The position numbers were made by a program, and so were the translations under genes. Positions 20,156 through 30,820 of a stretch of 64,000 nucleotides of DNA are shown here, in pieces (within the stretch, counting starts at the first letter, position 1; the number at the start of each line of letters is the position of its first letter). The stretch comes from Candidatus Saccharibacteria bacterium oral taxon 488 (lineage in GTDB: Bacteria > Patescibacteriota > Saccharimonadia > Saccharimonadales > Saccharimonadaceae), in the NCBI GenBank assembly GCA_010202115.1, contig CP047917.1, forward strand, positions 434,001-498,000, in the 5' to 3' direction. The notes beneath the pieces are model-generated. The model was given only the letters and a program-made list of their open reading frames with translations, was not told the DNA's origin and searched no databases.

Positions 20156-23100
20156 TTACGCCTCCTCCTTTATTTCTTCTACTTCGTCAATATCTTGTAC
20201 GCTCATGCCGGCCTCGATGTCGCCGATGTCGTCTGATTCATCTAAGTAAACTTGGTCATCGTCATCGTCGTCGCTCGCGGCTTGTGGCACGGTCTTGTCA
20301 GCTGGACCACTGGAGGCGATGACATGTTCAGCGTCAACTACACCGCCCTCGTCAAGCAGGTCAACCCGAAGGCCCAATCCCTGCAGTTCCTTGACTAACA
20401 CGTTGAAGGATTCTGGCAGTTTCGGCCCGACAATTGGCTCGTCCTTGATGATGGACTCGTAAGCCTTGGCACGGCCATAGACGTCGTCAGACTTGATGGT
20501 CAACATTTCCTGCAAGGTTGCCGCAGCACCGTAGGCTTCCAGTGCCCAGACCTCCATCTCGCCGAAGCGCTGACCACCGTTCTGCGCTTTACCACCGAGC
20601 GGCTGCTGAGTGACCATGGTGTATGGACCAGTTGAGCGGGCGTGAATCTTGTCAGAGACCATGTGGTGTAGCTTAATCATATGCATCACGCCAACTGTGG
20701 TGCGCTCTTCAAATGCTTCACCGGTCCGACCATCAAAGAGTTGTGATTTACCATCGCGGGCAAAGCCTGCTTTTTCTAATTCATCAGAAATCGTTGCTGA
20801 TGGCACACCATCAAACGACGGCGTCGCCACACGGTAGCCCAACGCTCGTGCCGCCATACCAAGGTGCGTTTCAAACAGCTGACCGAGGTTCATGCGGCTC
20901 GGCACACCCAGCGGGTTCAAGATCACGTCAACTGGCGTACCATCCTCCATGAATGGCATATCCTCGACCGGCAGTACTCGTGCGACCACACCCTTGTTAC
21001 CGAAGCGACCAGCCATCTTGTCGCCGACACCGATCTTGCGCATCTGCGCCACAAAGATCTGGATTTGCATCAATACGCCAGCCTTGAGCTCGTGGCCATT
21101 CTCGCGGCTAAAGATCTTGACACCGACGACCTTGCCGCCGCCAGCATTGTTCATGCGCTGTGAAGTGTCACGGACATCCTTGGCTTTTTCACCAAAGATA
21201 GCGCGCAGCAGACGCTCCTCAGAGCTAAGCTCCTGCTCGCCTTTCGGCGTAATCTTACCAACCAAGACGTCGCCAGCCTTGACCTCAGAACCAATTTGCA
21301 CGATACCGTTTTCGTCTAAGTGGCGCAGACTGTCTTCTGACACATTCGGAATGTCGCGAGTGACGATCTCTGGGCCGAGCTTGGTCTCGCGAACCTCCAC
21401 GTTATAATCCTTGATATTAATGCTGGTCAAGCGATCGTCCTCCACCAAGCGGCGACTGAGGATAATCGCGTCCTCCATGTTGTAACCACCCCACGGCATA
21501 AAGGCCACCGTCAGGTTTCGCCCCAGCGCGATCTCGCCCTCGGCAATCGATGCACCCTCGACGAGAATATCGCCTTGCTTGACCGTGTCGCCACGGGCTA
21601 CGCGAACCTTTTGGTTGTAGCAGCGATCGTCATTGTTCTTGACGAAGTGTCGCAGCGCGTAGACCTTGACGCCATCGGCGTACTTGACATGAATTTCATC
21701 AGCATCAGCCCGTACCACTTCGCCATCAGCCTCGGCCTGGATCAGGTGGCCGCTATTCTCGGCTACCGCCTGCTCGATACCGGTACCGACAACCGCCGGC
21801 TCTGGCGTGAGCAGCGGCACTGCTTGGCGCTGCATGTTCGAGCCGGTCAAGGCGCGGTCGACGCGGGTTTTCTCGATAAACGGCACCAGCGCCGCCGTCG
21901 AGCCGAGGATCTGCTTGTGAGCAGCGTCCATAAAGGTAACTTCTTCGACGTCAACCTGACCTGGCTGGAGGAACTTGCGGGCGCTGACGCGGCTATCGGT
22001 AAACGACTTGTCGTCATTCAAGCGTGCTCCAGCATCGGCGATAACTTCGCTGGCCTCCTGAGCGGCATCCAGATAGACCACTTCGTCTGTCACCCGACCA
22101 TCGGTGACGCGCAGATACGGCGTCTCGATAAAGCCATACTCATTGACCCGCGCGTAGGTAGCGAGGTTCAGCACCAGACCAACGTTGGCACCCTCTGGCG
22201 TCTCCACCGAACAGATACGGCCGTAATGCGTTGGGTGAGCGTCGCGCACGTCAAAACCAGCGCGTTCGCGGCTCAAACCACCAGGACCCATCGAGCTCAA
22301 GCGGCGCTTGTGACTGAGTTCGGACAGTGGATTGACCTCATCGAGGAGCTGACTGAGCTGCGAACTGGTAAAGAACTCGCGAACTGCTGCCACCACTGGC
22401 CGCGCATTGATCAACTGGCTCGGCGTAATGTTCTCCATATCAGCCACACTCATCCGATCCATGGCGTTGCGCTGCATCCTGAGCATACCGACGCGGAACT
22501 GACGGGCAATCAGCTCGCCGACCAGCTTGACGCGGCGATTGCTCAGCGCATCAATGTCATCAGCTGGCTCCTGGGTATTGTTGAGGCGAATAATCTCGCG
22601 AATAATGGCCACTAAATCGCTCATCTGGAAAATACGGTTTTCAGCAGTGTTCGCAACGTCCAGACCCAGGCGCTGGTTCATCTTGTACCGGCCAACCCGA
22701 CTATAATCAAAGCGCTTGAAATCAAAGAACATTCGCTCAATCATCTGGCGTGCGTTATCAACCGTCGCCAAGTCGCCCGGCCGCAAGCGACGATAGACCT
22801 CGATCAGCGCCTCATTAGCGCCACGCGCAGTGTCTTTCTCGAGCGTTTCCTGAATGTAACTAGTCTCGCCCGTATCAATATCAGCAAATAGTTCGCGAAT
22901 TTCTGAAGTTTTTGGATGACCCAAAGCCCGCAGCAACGTCGTCACCGGTAGTTTACGGCGACGGTCAATCTTGACATAAATCGTGCCATTGGTTGCCGTT
23001 TCAAACTCCAGCCAGGCACCACGGCCTGGAATCATCTTGGCGCCGTAATAATTACGACCAGCTACCGTGTCGGCAGTAAAGAACACACCGGCCGAGCGGA

Positions 23101-23506
23101 TCAGCTGGCTAACCACCACGCGCTCCGTCCCGTTGATGATGAAGGTACCGCGCTCGGTCATCCATGGATAATCACCGAGGTAGATTTCCTGCTCTTTGAC
23201 TTCGCCGGTAACTTTGTTGGTCAGTTCGACGGTTGCATGCAGTGGCGCCTCAAACGTCAAATTATTTTCCTTGGCGAACTGATCGGTGGTCTTTGGCTCG
23301 TCAAAATGATAGCTGCCGAACCGCAGTGCCAACTTCTGACCAGTGTAGTCGTCAATTGGGTTAATTTCTGAAAAGATTTCGCTCAAACCATCCTCGACGA
23401 ACCAGCGCCACGAGTCCTCTTGGTGAGCGATGAGATTTGGCATGGCGATCGCACTGTCTGTTCCAGTGAAAAAGACGCGCGCGCCACGAGTGGTCTGTTG
23501 AGCCAC
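20156..23506 (-). CDS. rpoB: RNA polymerase subunit beta
   Basis: RpoB is 1116 residues from the GTG at 23506. Conserved parts include the rifampicin pocket (SQLSQLLDEVNPLSELSHKR), NVGLVLNLATYARVNEYGF, and the active-site segments GYNMEDAIILSRRLVEDD and NKGVVARVLPVEDMPF. I choose the GTG because GAGGAG lies 8-9 nt ahead. The longer start (ATG at 23524) lies 2 nt after a TATAAT (23527-23532) and would need a transcript from further upstream. The C-terminal tail is very acidic (a run of Asp). Confidence 0.96.
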   Translation of the reverse strand: MAQQTTRGARVFFTGTDSAIAMPNLIAHQEDSWRWFVEDGLSEIFSEINPIDDYTGQKLALRFGSYHFDEPKTTDQFAKENNLTFEAPLHATVELTNKVTGEVKEQEIYLGDYPWMTERGTFIINGTERVVVSQLIRSAGVFFTADTVAGRNYYGAKMIPGRGAWLEFETATNGTIYVKIDRRRKLPVTTLLRALGHPKTSEIRELFADIDTGETSYIQETLEKDTARGANEALIEVYRRLRPGDLATVDNARQMIERMFFDFKRFDYSRVGRYKMNQRLGLDVANTAENRIFQMSDLVAIIREIIRLNNTQEPADDIDALSNRRVKLVGELIARQFRVGMLRMQRNAMDRMSVADMENITPSQLINARPVVAAVREFFTSSQLSQLLDEVNPLSELSHKRRLSSMGPGGLSRERAGFDVRDAHPTHYGRICSVETPEGANVGLVLNLATYARVNEYGFIETPYLRVTDGRVTDEVVYLDAAQEASEVIADAGARLNDDKSFTDSRVSARKFLQPGQVDVEEVTFMDAAHKQILGSTAALVPFIEKTRVDRALTGSNMQRQAVPLLTPEPAVVGTGIEQAVAENSGHLIQAEADGEVVRADADEIHVKYADGVKVYALRHFVKNNDDRCYNQKVRVARGDTVKQGDILVEGASIAEGEIALGRNLTVAFMPWGGYNMEDAIILSRRLVEDDRLTSINIKDYNVEVRETKLGPEIVTRDIPNVSEDSLRHLDENGIVQIGSEVKAGDVLVGKITPKGEQELSSEERLLRAIFGEKAKDVRDTSQRMNNAGGGKVVGVKIFSRENGHELKAGVLMQIQIFVAQMRKIGVGDKMAGRFGNKGVVARVLPVEDMPFMEDGTPVDVILNPLGVPSRMNLGQLFETHLGMAARALGYRVATPSFDGVPSATISDELEKAGFARDGKSQLFDGRTGEAFEERTTVGVMHMIKLHHMVSDKIHARSTGPYTMVTQQPLGGKAQNGGQRFGEMEVWALEAYGAAATLQEMLTIKSDDVYGRAKAYESIIKDEPIVGPKLPESFNVLVKELQGLGLRVDLLDEGGVVDAEHVIASSGPADKTVPQAASDDDDDDQVYLDESDDIGDIEAGMSVQDIDEVEEIKEEA

Positions 23507-23666
23507 AGGCGTTACTCCTCGCATTGATTATAATTGGTGATCACGGCCGGAAGATCTCTTAGTCTCAGCACGAGCCTGAGGTTTGCCCGCCCATCAAGCT
23601 CGCCCCTCGCTAAAACTACACTACTTCACTGTGACACATTATGACGCATAGGACGACGAATTGCAA
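23507..23666 (-). promoter_or_regulatory. rpoB promoter region and leader
   Basis: A good promoter is at TTGCAA (23661-23666), 17-bp spacer, CATAAT (23638-23643). A second -10-like TATAAT is at 23527-23532. The leader between them is about 125 nt and contains a small hairpin, CTCAGGCTCGTGCTGAG. Two start points with different leader lengths are plausible. Confidence 0.65.
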
Positions 23667-23694
23667 GAGAAAAATAATGAAAAATTGACTATTG

Positions 23695-24357
23695 TTAAGC
23701 AGCGGCTAGTTCTAAACGAAGGCACACTTCACCCAGTAATCTAGCCGCACGCTCACCGTCAGTGATCGTCGCTAACCATTCCCAGCTTCCATCGGTTTGA
23801 AGTTGCGCCGTATGTAGTCGATAATTACCAGCGACACCGCCAACCGAGTCACGTTTGACAATACGGCTAACTTGGTGATTTTGCGGATTAATATCTTTGA
23901 CGTGACCCGGTAGTAGTAGAGCCCGCTCGTCAATATACATACCAAGATATGTTGGCCGATTATTTGGCCCAGTCTCATGATTAAGTACCGCATTTACCAG
24001 TCCCCGAAACAGATCCCAGCGTTTCATATTTCTAGCCCCATACCGCTCGAGATATATCAGATTATTATCCTGTACATCCGGAATATCTGAGGCCAAGCCT
24101 AAGGCATCGGTTCGACCTACACTTACTGCCGCCTTGATTGATGCATCTGCGAGCGCAACATAAATACCACCCTCGACAAGATCGGCTTGCCTCCGAAGTA
24201 CTTCGGGCGTAAACTGTTCAGATTGATACAATCGCCTTATCTCGGAGGCGCTGATATCTGGCTTCACATGTACGAGAGACTCAACCCACAGGCGGCGCAG
24301 ATCATCACACAATGAATCAGTAATATCACCACCACTTAATCGAACTGTCTCAATCAT
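23695..24357 (-). CDS. hypothetical protein
   Basis: The 220-residue soluble protein is preceded by a Shine-Dalgarno site (AGGAGAGGAT). Segments such as GGIYVALADASIKAAVSVGR and RWDLFRGLVNAVLNHE, in a mixed alpha/beta pattern, vaguely recall acetyltransferase (GNAT-like) folds. The acetyl-CoA loop is not clear, so I give no function. It is a separate gene between tmk and rpoB, on the same strand as both. Confidence 0.65.
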   Translation of the reverse strand: MIETVRLSGGDITDSLCDDLRRLWVESLVHVKPDISASEIRRLYQSEQFTPEVLRRQADLVEGGIYVALADASIKAAVSVGRTDALGLASDIPDVQDNNLIYLERYGARNMKRWDLFRGLVNAVLNHETGPNNRPTYLGMYIDERALLLPGHVKDINPQNHQVSRIVKRDSVGGVAGNYRLHTAQLQTDGSWEWLATITDGERAARLLGEVCLRLELAAA

Positions 24358-24381
24358 ATCCTCTCCTGTTTATGAAATATA

Positions 24382-25029
24382 CTATAAATATCGAGCAATG
24401 CTGTCAAGAATCCACGCGTGCACTTCCTCTGGAGCTCCGACAGCTGACAATACCGGGATATTTCGCTCGGCGGCGATGGCTTCATAGGCGTGGTTAACTC
24501 TGTCCTGGAACGACTGCTCACGCGACTCAAACGTATCAGGATGAGCGACGTGCCCGCGCTCCGCGATGCGCTGCTGGCGCTGGGTGTCGCTGAGCGTTAA
24601 AATGATCATCGCATCCGGCTGCAGGTATCGCTCGTCGGTAAATAGCTTCGTCATCCGCATAATCTCCTCCGCATCTAGCCCGTCGCCATAGCCCTGATAA
24701 GCCAGTGTCGAGATGTAATTACGCGCACTCAGAACGATCTCGCCACGCTGCAGAGCTGGCTGGATCTTTTCGCGCCACAACTCGCGCCGCGCCGCTGAGA
24801 ATAACGCTAGGTTAATTTCGCCGGAACGTACTAGATCGCCATTCTTAACGATGCGCCTCAGTTCATTGGCTACCGGCGTTGACTTTTCTGGATCGTCACT
24901 GCCTGGCTCTTCGACCACACACACGATGCGGCCGCGCGCCCGGAAATAATCCGCCAGCATGGCTACTTGGGTTGACTTGCCGGTGCCGTCGTTGCCTTCG
25001 ATGACGATGTATCGACCGGGACGGCTCAT
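24382..25029 (-). CDS. tmk: thymidylate kinase
   Basis: The 215-residue kinase converts dTMP to dTDP with ATP. The P-loop is VIEGNDGTGKSTQVA. The nucleoside-site phrase REKIQPALQRGEIVLSARN and the LID-like region with RIAERGHVAHPDTFESREQS fit the family. The start overlaps the dcd stop by 4 bp (ATGA), indicating coupled translation of two dTTP-pathway genes. Confidence 0.92.
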   Translation of the reverse strand: MSRPGRYIVIEGNDGTGKSTQVAMLADYFRARGRIVCVVEEPGSDDPEKSTPVANELRRIVKNGDLVRSGEINLALFSAARRELWREKIQPALQRGEIVLSARNYISTLAYQGYGDGLDAEEIMRMTKLFTDERYLQPDAMIILTLSDTQRQQRIAERGHVAHPDTFESREQSFQDRVNHAYEAIAAERNIPVLSAVGAPEEVHAWILDSIARYL

Positions 25030-25745
25030 TTGATACCCTCACCTAGGCCATTAATAATCGCCGGAGTATGACGCCGATCCTTGAACGCTCGCGGTAGCAT
25101 CATTTCTGGCCGCCAGCTATGGATAAGCTCGGTGAGGTCGTCGGTGTGCTGGTACTTGCCGCTGATGCCGCCACGCCCGCCGGCGTAGCCACCATCCACC
25201 GGCCCAGTCTGGTGAAAAATTAATTGCCCGATGCGCTCGCCAACTGGTAGTACCACGCTTTCGTGCTTGTTCAAGTTATAGATCTCGAGCGTAATCCGAT
25301 TGATATAACCCGGGTCGATCCAGCCCGCATCAAAACACACCGCCACACCGTTACGACCCCACGAGCTGCGGCTTTTCACCTCGGCCGCGCCGCCATGCGC
25401 CCGAATCCCCACAAACTCGTGGGTGTGCGCCAAGATCCGCTCGCCGGGACGCAGCACAATGATCGGATGCTCATCCGGAATATTACGAAACTGCCTAAAG
25501 CCGTTATGTTTGCACCACTCGGCATGCGGCATCGCCATCAGCGGCCCCTTAAAATACCGCGCCACCTCCGCTTCGTCAAATGGATTATAAACGCTTGACT
25601 GATCATCAAATTCCTGTTTATAAAAATAATGCCCCAGCGTAAAATCTAGGCTAGCCTCTGACACATTGTCCGGGGTAAACGGTGTACAGACGATCGTTCC
25701 CTCCTCGATCGCTGCCAAAATTTCCCGGTTTGAATACACGCTCAT
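25026..25745 (-). CDS. dcd: dCTP deaminase family protein
   Basis: The 239-residue protein is longer than typical Dcd (about 190). It has VKSRSSWGRNGV (the S-R-S-S-x-G-R substrate motif), FDAGWIDPGYINRITLEIYN and the C-terminal GGISGKYQ. Dcd deaminates dCTP to dUTP; bifunctional relatives give dUMP directly. Either feeds ThyA, found nearby. Shine-Dalgarno AAGAGGAGG precedes it. Confidence 0.9.
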   Translation of the reverse strand: MSVYSNREILAAIEEGTIVCTPFTPDNVSEASLDFTLGHYFYKQEFDDQSSVYNPFDEAEVARYFKGPLMAMPHAEWCKHNGFRQFRNIPDEHPIIVLRPGERILAHTHEFVGIRAHGGAAEVKSRSSWGRNGVAVCFDAGWIDPGYINRITLEIYNLNKHESVVLPVGERIGQLIFHQTGPVDGGYAGGRGGISGKYQHTDDLTELIHSWRPEMMLPRAFKDRRHTPAIINGLGEGIK

Positions 25746-25858
25746 GCCGCGCCTCCTCTTGTTTATCTTACCTCACTCCCCCGAGTAATTCTATTATGGC
25801 AATATTTGCCCGCTCGGGCAAGCTTTTCGTAAATTTTACATCATGCTAGACTGGGGTT

Positions 25859-26356
25859 ATGGAGAAAGCCATCATCGTTGCTTATGATGTCAACCGCGCC
25901 ATTGGCCGGGGTGGCGATTTGCCGTGGGGTCGCAGCCTACCGGCGGATCTAGCGAATTTCAAGCGGCTGACCAAAGGTAGCGACGTCATCATGGGCCGAA
26001 AAACTTTCGAGTCGATCGGCTGCCGTCCACTGCCAGATCGTGAAAACATTGTCATTTCTTCGCGGCCGACCGGCGTCAAGGGCGTGCTGACCGCCATGAA
26101 TCTGCCGAGCGCTCTGGCGCTGTCGCGCTACCCGGTATTTATCATTGGCGGCGCGCAGGTGTATGGCGATGCGCTGAAAATGCCGGAAATTGACACCATC
26201 TATGCCACCGAGGTTGACGCTGCATTCCCAGACGCCGACACTTTTTTCCCGGAATTGGATATGTCTGTTTGGCGGGAGATTAGCCGCGTCCATCATCCCG
26301 CGGACACCGAGAATAAGTACGACTTTGATTTTGTGATATATCACCGGATAATTTAG
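25859..26356 (+). CDS. folA: dihydrofolate reductase
   Basis: The 165-residue enzyme has IIVAYDVNRAIGRGGDLPWG and an acidic residue at the start of helix B (PADLANFKRLT). It also has VIMGRKTFESIGCRPLPDRE and the cofactor loop YPVFIIGGAQVYGDAL. It regenerates tetrahydrofolate used up by thymidylate synthase, encoded convergently at 26418. A -10-like CATGCT lies 11 nt from the ATG. Confidence 0.95.
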   Translation: MEKAIIVAYDVNRAIGRGGDLPWGRSLPADLANFKRLTKGSDVIMGRKTFESIGCRPLPDRENIVISSRPTGVKGVLTAMNLPSALALSRYPVFIIGGAQVYGDALKMPEIDTIYATEVDAAFPDADTFFPELDMSVWREISRVHHPADTENKYDFDFVIYHRII

Positions 26357-26417
26357 CCGGGCCCAAACTCCAAACACCTTTGAATAATTTAGTACGCCAA
26401 CAAATTGCCCGAACACA

Positions 26418-27356
26418 CTACACCGCAATCGGCGCCTTGATCGGCGGGTGGTGCTCATAACCTTCCAGACGAATATCATCAATCGTGAAATCGTCAATAT
26501 GCTTGATGTCTGGATTCAGCCACAGTTTCGGTAGTGACAGCGGACGGCGCGACAATTGCTCATCGACCTGCGCGCGGTGATTGGTATAAATATGCGCGCT
26601 ATTCAAGGTGTGGACGAATTCACCGGGCTGTTTATCTGTCACCTGAGCGATCATCGACAGCAGCAATGCATAGCTCGCGATATTAAACGGTACGCCCAGG
26701 AACATGTCCGCCGAACGCTGGGTCAGCGCCAGATCCAGTTTATCTTTCTCGCCATTTTTACCCGGGCGAACATTAAACTGGAACATCGTGTGGCACGGCG
26801 GCAGCCCACCAGCTCGGGCGATATCGTCAATTTCCGCCACGTTCCAGGCGCTGACGATATTGCGCCGCGATGTTGGATTATTCTGTATCATATCAATGGC
26901 GTTTTGGATTTGGTCAATCGTCCCGCCCTTGCCGTCCGGCCACTTCCGCCACTGCACGCCGTAGACTGGGCCCAAATTACCCCACTCCTCGGCAAACGCG
27001 TGATCAGTCGCGATTTTACCGATAAACTCTTTCATGCCAGCACGCCACTCCTCGCCATTGATCTCAGGGATGTGCTGACCGGTTTTTTCCAAATAATTCT
27101 TGTATGGCCACTCGTCCCAGATATGCACGCCGTTTTGTGCTAGATATTCAATGTTGCCCGTACCTTTGAGAAACCACAGCAGCTCATGCGCCACACTGTT
27201 GAAATATAATTTCTTGGTGGTCATAGCCGGGAAGCCGTCCGCCAAATCATACCGCGTCTGCACGCCGAACACTTCCGTGGTGCCAGTACCGGTGCGGTCG
27301 CCTTTTCTCACGCCATTGTCACGAACGTGCCGCAGAGCATCTAGATACTGTCTCAT
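26418..27356 (-). CDS. thyA: thymidylate synthase
   Basis: The 312-residue folate-dependent enzyme makes dTMP from dUMP. The catalytic cysteine is in [14 protein letters not shown]. Other marks are [20 protein letters not shown], the active-site block [20 protein letters not shown] and [14 protein letters not shown]. The start at 27356 follows AAGGAGGG. Convergent with folA, it completes the local dTMP pathway (dcd, thyA, folA, tmk). Confidence 0.96.
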   Translation of the reverse strand: MRQYLDALRHVRDNGVRKGDRTGTGTTEVFGVQTRYDLADGFPAMTTKKLYFNSVAHELLWFLKGTGNIEYLAQNGVHIWDEWPYKNYLEKTGQHIPEINGEEWRAGMKEFIGKIATDHAFAEEWGNLGPVYGVQWRKWPDGKGGTIDQIQNAIDMIQNNPTSRRNIVSAWNVAEIDDIARAGGLPPCHTMFQFNVRPGKNGEKDKLDLALTQRSADMFLGVPFNIASYALLLSMIAQVTDKQPGEFVHTLNSAHIYTNHRAQVDEQLSRRPLSLPKLWLNPDIKHIDDFTIDDIRLEGYEHHPPIKAPIAV

Positions 27357-27481
27357 AATCCCTCCTTGCCTTTCCTTAATTATGGCAAGATTCCACCGTA
27401 ACCACAAGCAAAACCAGCGGTAGTTTTCACAACGTCACGCCATATTGAATACATTTATGAATCGCGGGGGCTTCTTGGAGC

Positions 27482-28093
27482 CTACGATAACTTGCTCAAT
27501 ACCTTATCCACCAGCCCATATTGTACCGCCTCCTGAGGGCTCATCCAGTAGTCACGCTCCATGTCAGCCTTGACTTTAGAGAGCTTCTGGCCGGTGTTTT
27601 TGGCCATGATTTTGGCCAGCATTTCCTTCACTTCCAGCGTTTCCTTCAGGTCAATTTCCATGTCGGTCACCTTGCCACGCGTGCCAGAGGACGGCTGATG
27701 GATCATCACCTTGGCGTGCGGCAGACAGAACCGCTTGCCTTTGGCACCCGAGCTGAGCAAAAACGCACCCATACTGGCCTGCAGGCCAATGCCGTACGTC
27801 GCCACATCCGGCTTGATAAAATTCATAGTGTCATAAATCGCCATGCCGTCATATACACTGCCGCCCGGGCTATTGATGTAGAGCGAGATGTCAGCCTCTG
27901 GATCAACGTACGCCAGGTGCAGTAGCTGCGCCACCACGCTGTTGGCAGTATGCTCGTTAACCTCCTCGCCGAGGAAAATAATCCGCTCATTGAGCAGCCG
28001 CGAATAGATATCAAACGCCCGCTCGCCGTCGGCTGACTTTTCGATGACGGTGGGGATGAGATAGCTAGCTGGCCTTGTCATATATACATTCAC
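27482..28093 (-). CDS. clpP: ATP-dependent Clp protease proteolytic subunit
   Basis: The 203-residue serine protease has its nucleophile in [13 protein letters not shown] and catalytic His in VMIHQPSSG. The N-terminal [16 protein letters not shown] and [20 protein letters not shown] are typical. It forms the degradation chamber of Clp machines. It starts 7 bp after the tig stop, the classic tig-clpP order. clpX is not next to it. Confidence 0.95.
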   Translation of the reverse strand: MNVYMTRPASYLIPTVIEKSADGERAFDIYSRLLNERIIFLGEEVNEHTANSVVAQLLHLAYVDPEADISLYINSPGGSVYDGMAIYDTMNFIKPDVATYGIGLQASMGAFLLSSGAKGKRFCLPHAKVMIHQPSSGTRGKVTDMEIDLKETLEVKEMLAKIMAKNTGQKLSKVKADMERDYWMSPQEAVQYGLVDKVLSKLS

Positions 28094-28100
28094 TAAAACC

Positions 28101-29387
28101 TTATTTACTATTCAGCTCAACCAGCTTGTCGATCGTCTTGTCGGTGATCATCCGGTTTGCGATATCACGGTGGACGTTTGGATCATCAAATCGCGCGGCT
28201 AGTTTAGCGTCCTTGCCGTATTGCTGCTTGAAGGTGGAAATTTGTGCGTCAAGCTCCTCGCGGCTAACCTCTACGCCCAGCTCCTTTGATAGCTCAGCTA
28301 GCACCAGGCCAGCCTTGACCCGCTTTTCGGCCGCCGGGCGAGCCTCTTTTTTCTGCCAATCGGCTTTATCTTTGAAGCCTTGCGTCTTTAGATACGCGTC
28401 CATTGTCAGGCCGCGATATGACAAATTTTGCATCAGATCTTGTTCAATTGACCGCAGCTGATCGTCGATCAACAGCTCTGGCAGCGCCACCTTGGAGCTA
28501 TCCACCAATTCCGCCACCAGCTCATCCTTGAGCTTTTCCTTGGCCTCGCGCTCTTTTTGCGCGGTAATCTCGCGCTTGATGTCAGCCTTGAGTTCTTTGA
28601 TGTCGGTGAACGGGCCACATTTAGCGGCAAATTCATCATTGAGTTCCGGTAACTTCAGCTCATTTACTTTATGGAGCGTCACGCTAAACACCACCTTGGC
28701 GCCGGCTAGATTTTCAGCATGGTAATCCTTTGGAAATTCAAGATCAAGATCAAATGTCTCGCCGGCCTTGTGACCAACCACACCTTCTTCAAAGCCGGGG
28801 ATGAACTGACCACCGCCCAGTTTCAGGGCGAAATCCTTGGCCGAGCCGCCGTCAAACGCCACACCGTCTTTCTTGCCAACAAAATCGATAATCGCCTCGT
28901 CGCCTTCTTGAGCTGCGCGCGTGACCTCGGCTTTATCAACAAAATTCTGCTGCATCCGCTCGATGATCTCATCGACGTCTTTGGCCTCAACCTTGACCGT
29001 CTGGGCCTTGGCCTTGAGCTTTTTGTAGTCGCCTAATTTGACCGGCGGCACAACGGTCGCCTCGGCGGTAAACTCAACTTCTTGATTGGGGACAAATTTT
29101 TTGACCTCAACACTCGGCCGTTCCAGCGCCTGGAGCTTCTCATTCATAAAGGCCTCAGCAACCGCCTTGGACAGGGCGTTGTCGAGCACCTGTTCCTGGA
29201 GCGCCATTGGATTGACGTGCTTGGCAGCCACGCTGACCGGTACTTTACCCTTACGAAATCCCGGCACCTTGAGGTCGCGCGCCATCTTGGTCAGCGCCAC
29301 CTGCTCAGCCGCATTCAGCTCGTCCGCCCCCAGCGTAATCGTCAAACAAACCTTGGTATCTGATAGTTTCTTTACAGTCGTCTTCAT
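28101..29387 (-). CDS. tig: trigger factor
   Basis: The 428-residue ribosome-associated chaperone has the ribosome-docking motif GFRKGKVP near residue 43. The FKBP-like prolyl isomerase domain is [20 protein letters not shown], followed by a C-terminal helical chaperone domain. A TATAAT at 29396-29401 lies 8 nt ahead of the ATG, so the mRNA is probably leaderless. clpP follows immediately. Confidence 0.95.
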   Translation of the reverse strand: MKTTVKKLSDTKVCLTITLGADELNAAEQVALTKMARDLKVPGFRKGKVPVSVAAKHVNPMALQEQVLDNALSKAVAEAFMNEKLQALERPSVEVKKFVPNQEVEFTAEATVVPPVKLGDYKKLKAKAQTVKVEAKDVDEIIERMQQNFVDKAEVTRAAQEGDEAIIDFVGKKDGVAFDGGSAKDFALKLGGGQFIPGFEEGVVGHKAGETFDLDLEFPKDYHAENLAGAKVVFSVTLHKVNELKLPELNDEFAAKCGPFTDIKELKADIKREITAQKEREAKEKLKDELVAELVDSSKVALPELLIDDQLRSIEQDLMQNLSYRGLTMDAYLKTQGFKDKADWQKKEARPAAEKRVKAGLVLAELSKELGVEVSREELDAQISTFKQQYGKDAKLAARFDDPNVHRDIANRMITDKTIDKLVELNSK

Positions 29388-29413
29388 GACTACCTATTAT
29401 AACAGGGGTAACG

Positions 29414-30751
29414 CTAAATCTCAAACGCCGCGTCGTCATCACCGTCGTAGCGTCGATCTTTGACCACGCTGATCATGCGCTCGAGACTGACTTTTTGCTC
29501 GGTTGACTCGATGAGGTTTTTGATCGTGTAGACACCCGAAGCGACTTCTTCCTCGCCGACAAACGCTACGAATGGGATGTTCTTTTTCAGCGCAGTTTTC
29601 AGCTGCTTATCTAACTTACGCCCGCTGAAATCTAACTCGGCCCGCACCCCCTCGCTGCGCAGCGTCCGCGCCAAAGTATCTGCACCACCTAGCGATGCCG
29701 CGTCCACCGCGATGATGTACACATCGGTATGCGTCGTTAGTTTTGGTAGTAACTCGTGCACCTCGAGAAACTGCTGCATCGTCGTCGCACCGAGCCCCAC
29801 GCCGACCGTAGCGACCGGCTCGACACCAAATAGTCCGACTAGCCCATCATAGCGCCCACCGCCGAATAGCGCTCGATTATTCTCCGGCGAATTATCAAAA
29901 AACTCAAACACCGTACCAGTATAATAATCCAGCCCGCGCATCAGCGTCACGTCAAACATCGCATTACCGATGCCCTTCTGACGCAGCAGGGTCATCACCT
30001 GGCGAAGCTGCTGGACACTCGGACTATCCGCCAGCTCCTCTGGTAAATCATCGACACTGCGCATGCTAATTAGCTGCGCCAACTTTGGCAGGCCCGCCTT
30101 GGCCTCTTCTGAGCCAAAAATCTCAATGGCTTGCTCGCGGAAAGCTTCTGGCGAAATCTTATTCTTGCGATCAAGCAGCCGCGTCATCATCTGCGCACCG
30201 ATCACGTCGAGTCCGAGAAAACTGCTCATCAACTGATTGATCAACTGGCGATTATTCACCCGCACCGTAAACATGTCTTCGCGCGCACCAAAGTTCATGA
30301 TACTGCGGTAGCCAAACTCGATAATCTCCGCATCGGCCCACGGCCCCTCCGCGCCAAACAAATCAGCATTCAGCTGCCAAAACTCGCGTTCCCGTCCGCG
30401 CTGTGGCCGTTCGTAGCGCATGAAATTAGCGATAGAATACAGCCGGGCCGGCATGGCCAGTTCCTGGCGCCGACTGGCCACCATGCGAGAAATCGACGGC
30501 GTCATCTCTGGGCGAATTGCCACCTGACGACCACCACGATCGGTGAACAAGTACGTCTGCTCGCCCGCTAACTCCTGCCCCGACTTGGCGGTGTAAATAT
30601 CCAGCGGCTCGACGAGCGGTGCACCGTACTCCTCGTACCCAAAACTCTGCGCCGTGGCGTGCCACACCTTGAAAATATAATTCTGCAGGCGCTTGTCCTC
30701 CGGGAAATAATCGCGCGCGCCCTTGTAACTCTGAGTTGATAAATTGCTCAT
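29414..30751 (-). CDS. hisS: histidyl-tRNA synthetase
   Basis: The 445-residue class II synthetase has motif 2 RYERPQRGREREFWQLN, HisA-type GLDYYTGTVFEFF and motif 3 GGGRYDGLVGLFG. A C-terminal anticodon-binding domain covers about residues 340-430. I start at the MSNLSTQ methionine (30751). A CACAAT 10 nt upstream and a TTGAAA 17 bp beyond it form a promoter that leaves almost no leader and exclude the longer start. Confidence 0.95.
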   Translation of the reverse strand: MSNLSTQSYKGARDYFPEDKRLQNYIFKVWHATAQSFGYEEYGAPLVEPLDIYTAKSGQELAGEQTYLFTDRGGRQVAIRPEMTPSISRMVASRRQELAMPARLYSIANFMRYERPQRGREREFWQLNADLFGAEGPWADAEIIEFGYRSIMNFGAREDMFTVRVNNRQLINQLMSSFLGLDVIGAQMMTRLLDRKNKISPEAFREQAIEIFGSEEAKAGLPKLAQLISMRSVDDLPEELADSPSVQQLRQVMTLLRQKGIGNAMFDVTLMRGLDYYTGTVFEFFDNSPENNRALFGGGRYDGLVGLFGVEPVATVGVGLGATTMQQFLEVHELLPKLTTHTDVYIIAVDAASLGGADTLARTLRSEGVRAELDFSGRKLDKQLKTALKKNIPFVAFVGEEEVASGVYTIKNLIESTEQKVSLERMISVVKDRRYDGDDDAAFEI

Positions 30752-30820
30752 GGTTGCTTTTATTGTGGCACAATGGGGCAAATTTTTCAATGATAAAGAC
30801 GAATGAGAGGTTGAAGTGTA

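Noticed and set aside
21575..22615. 346-residue open frame on the plus strand
   Set aside because: It lies wholly antisense to rpoB, where codon bias leaves the opposite strand open. There is no promoter or ribosome site.
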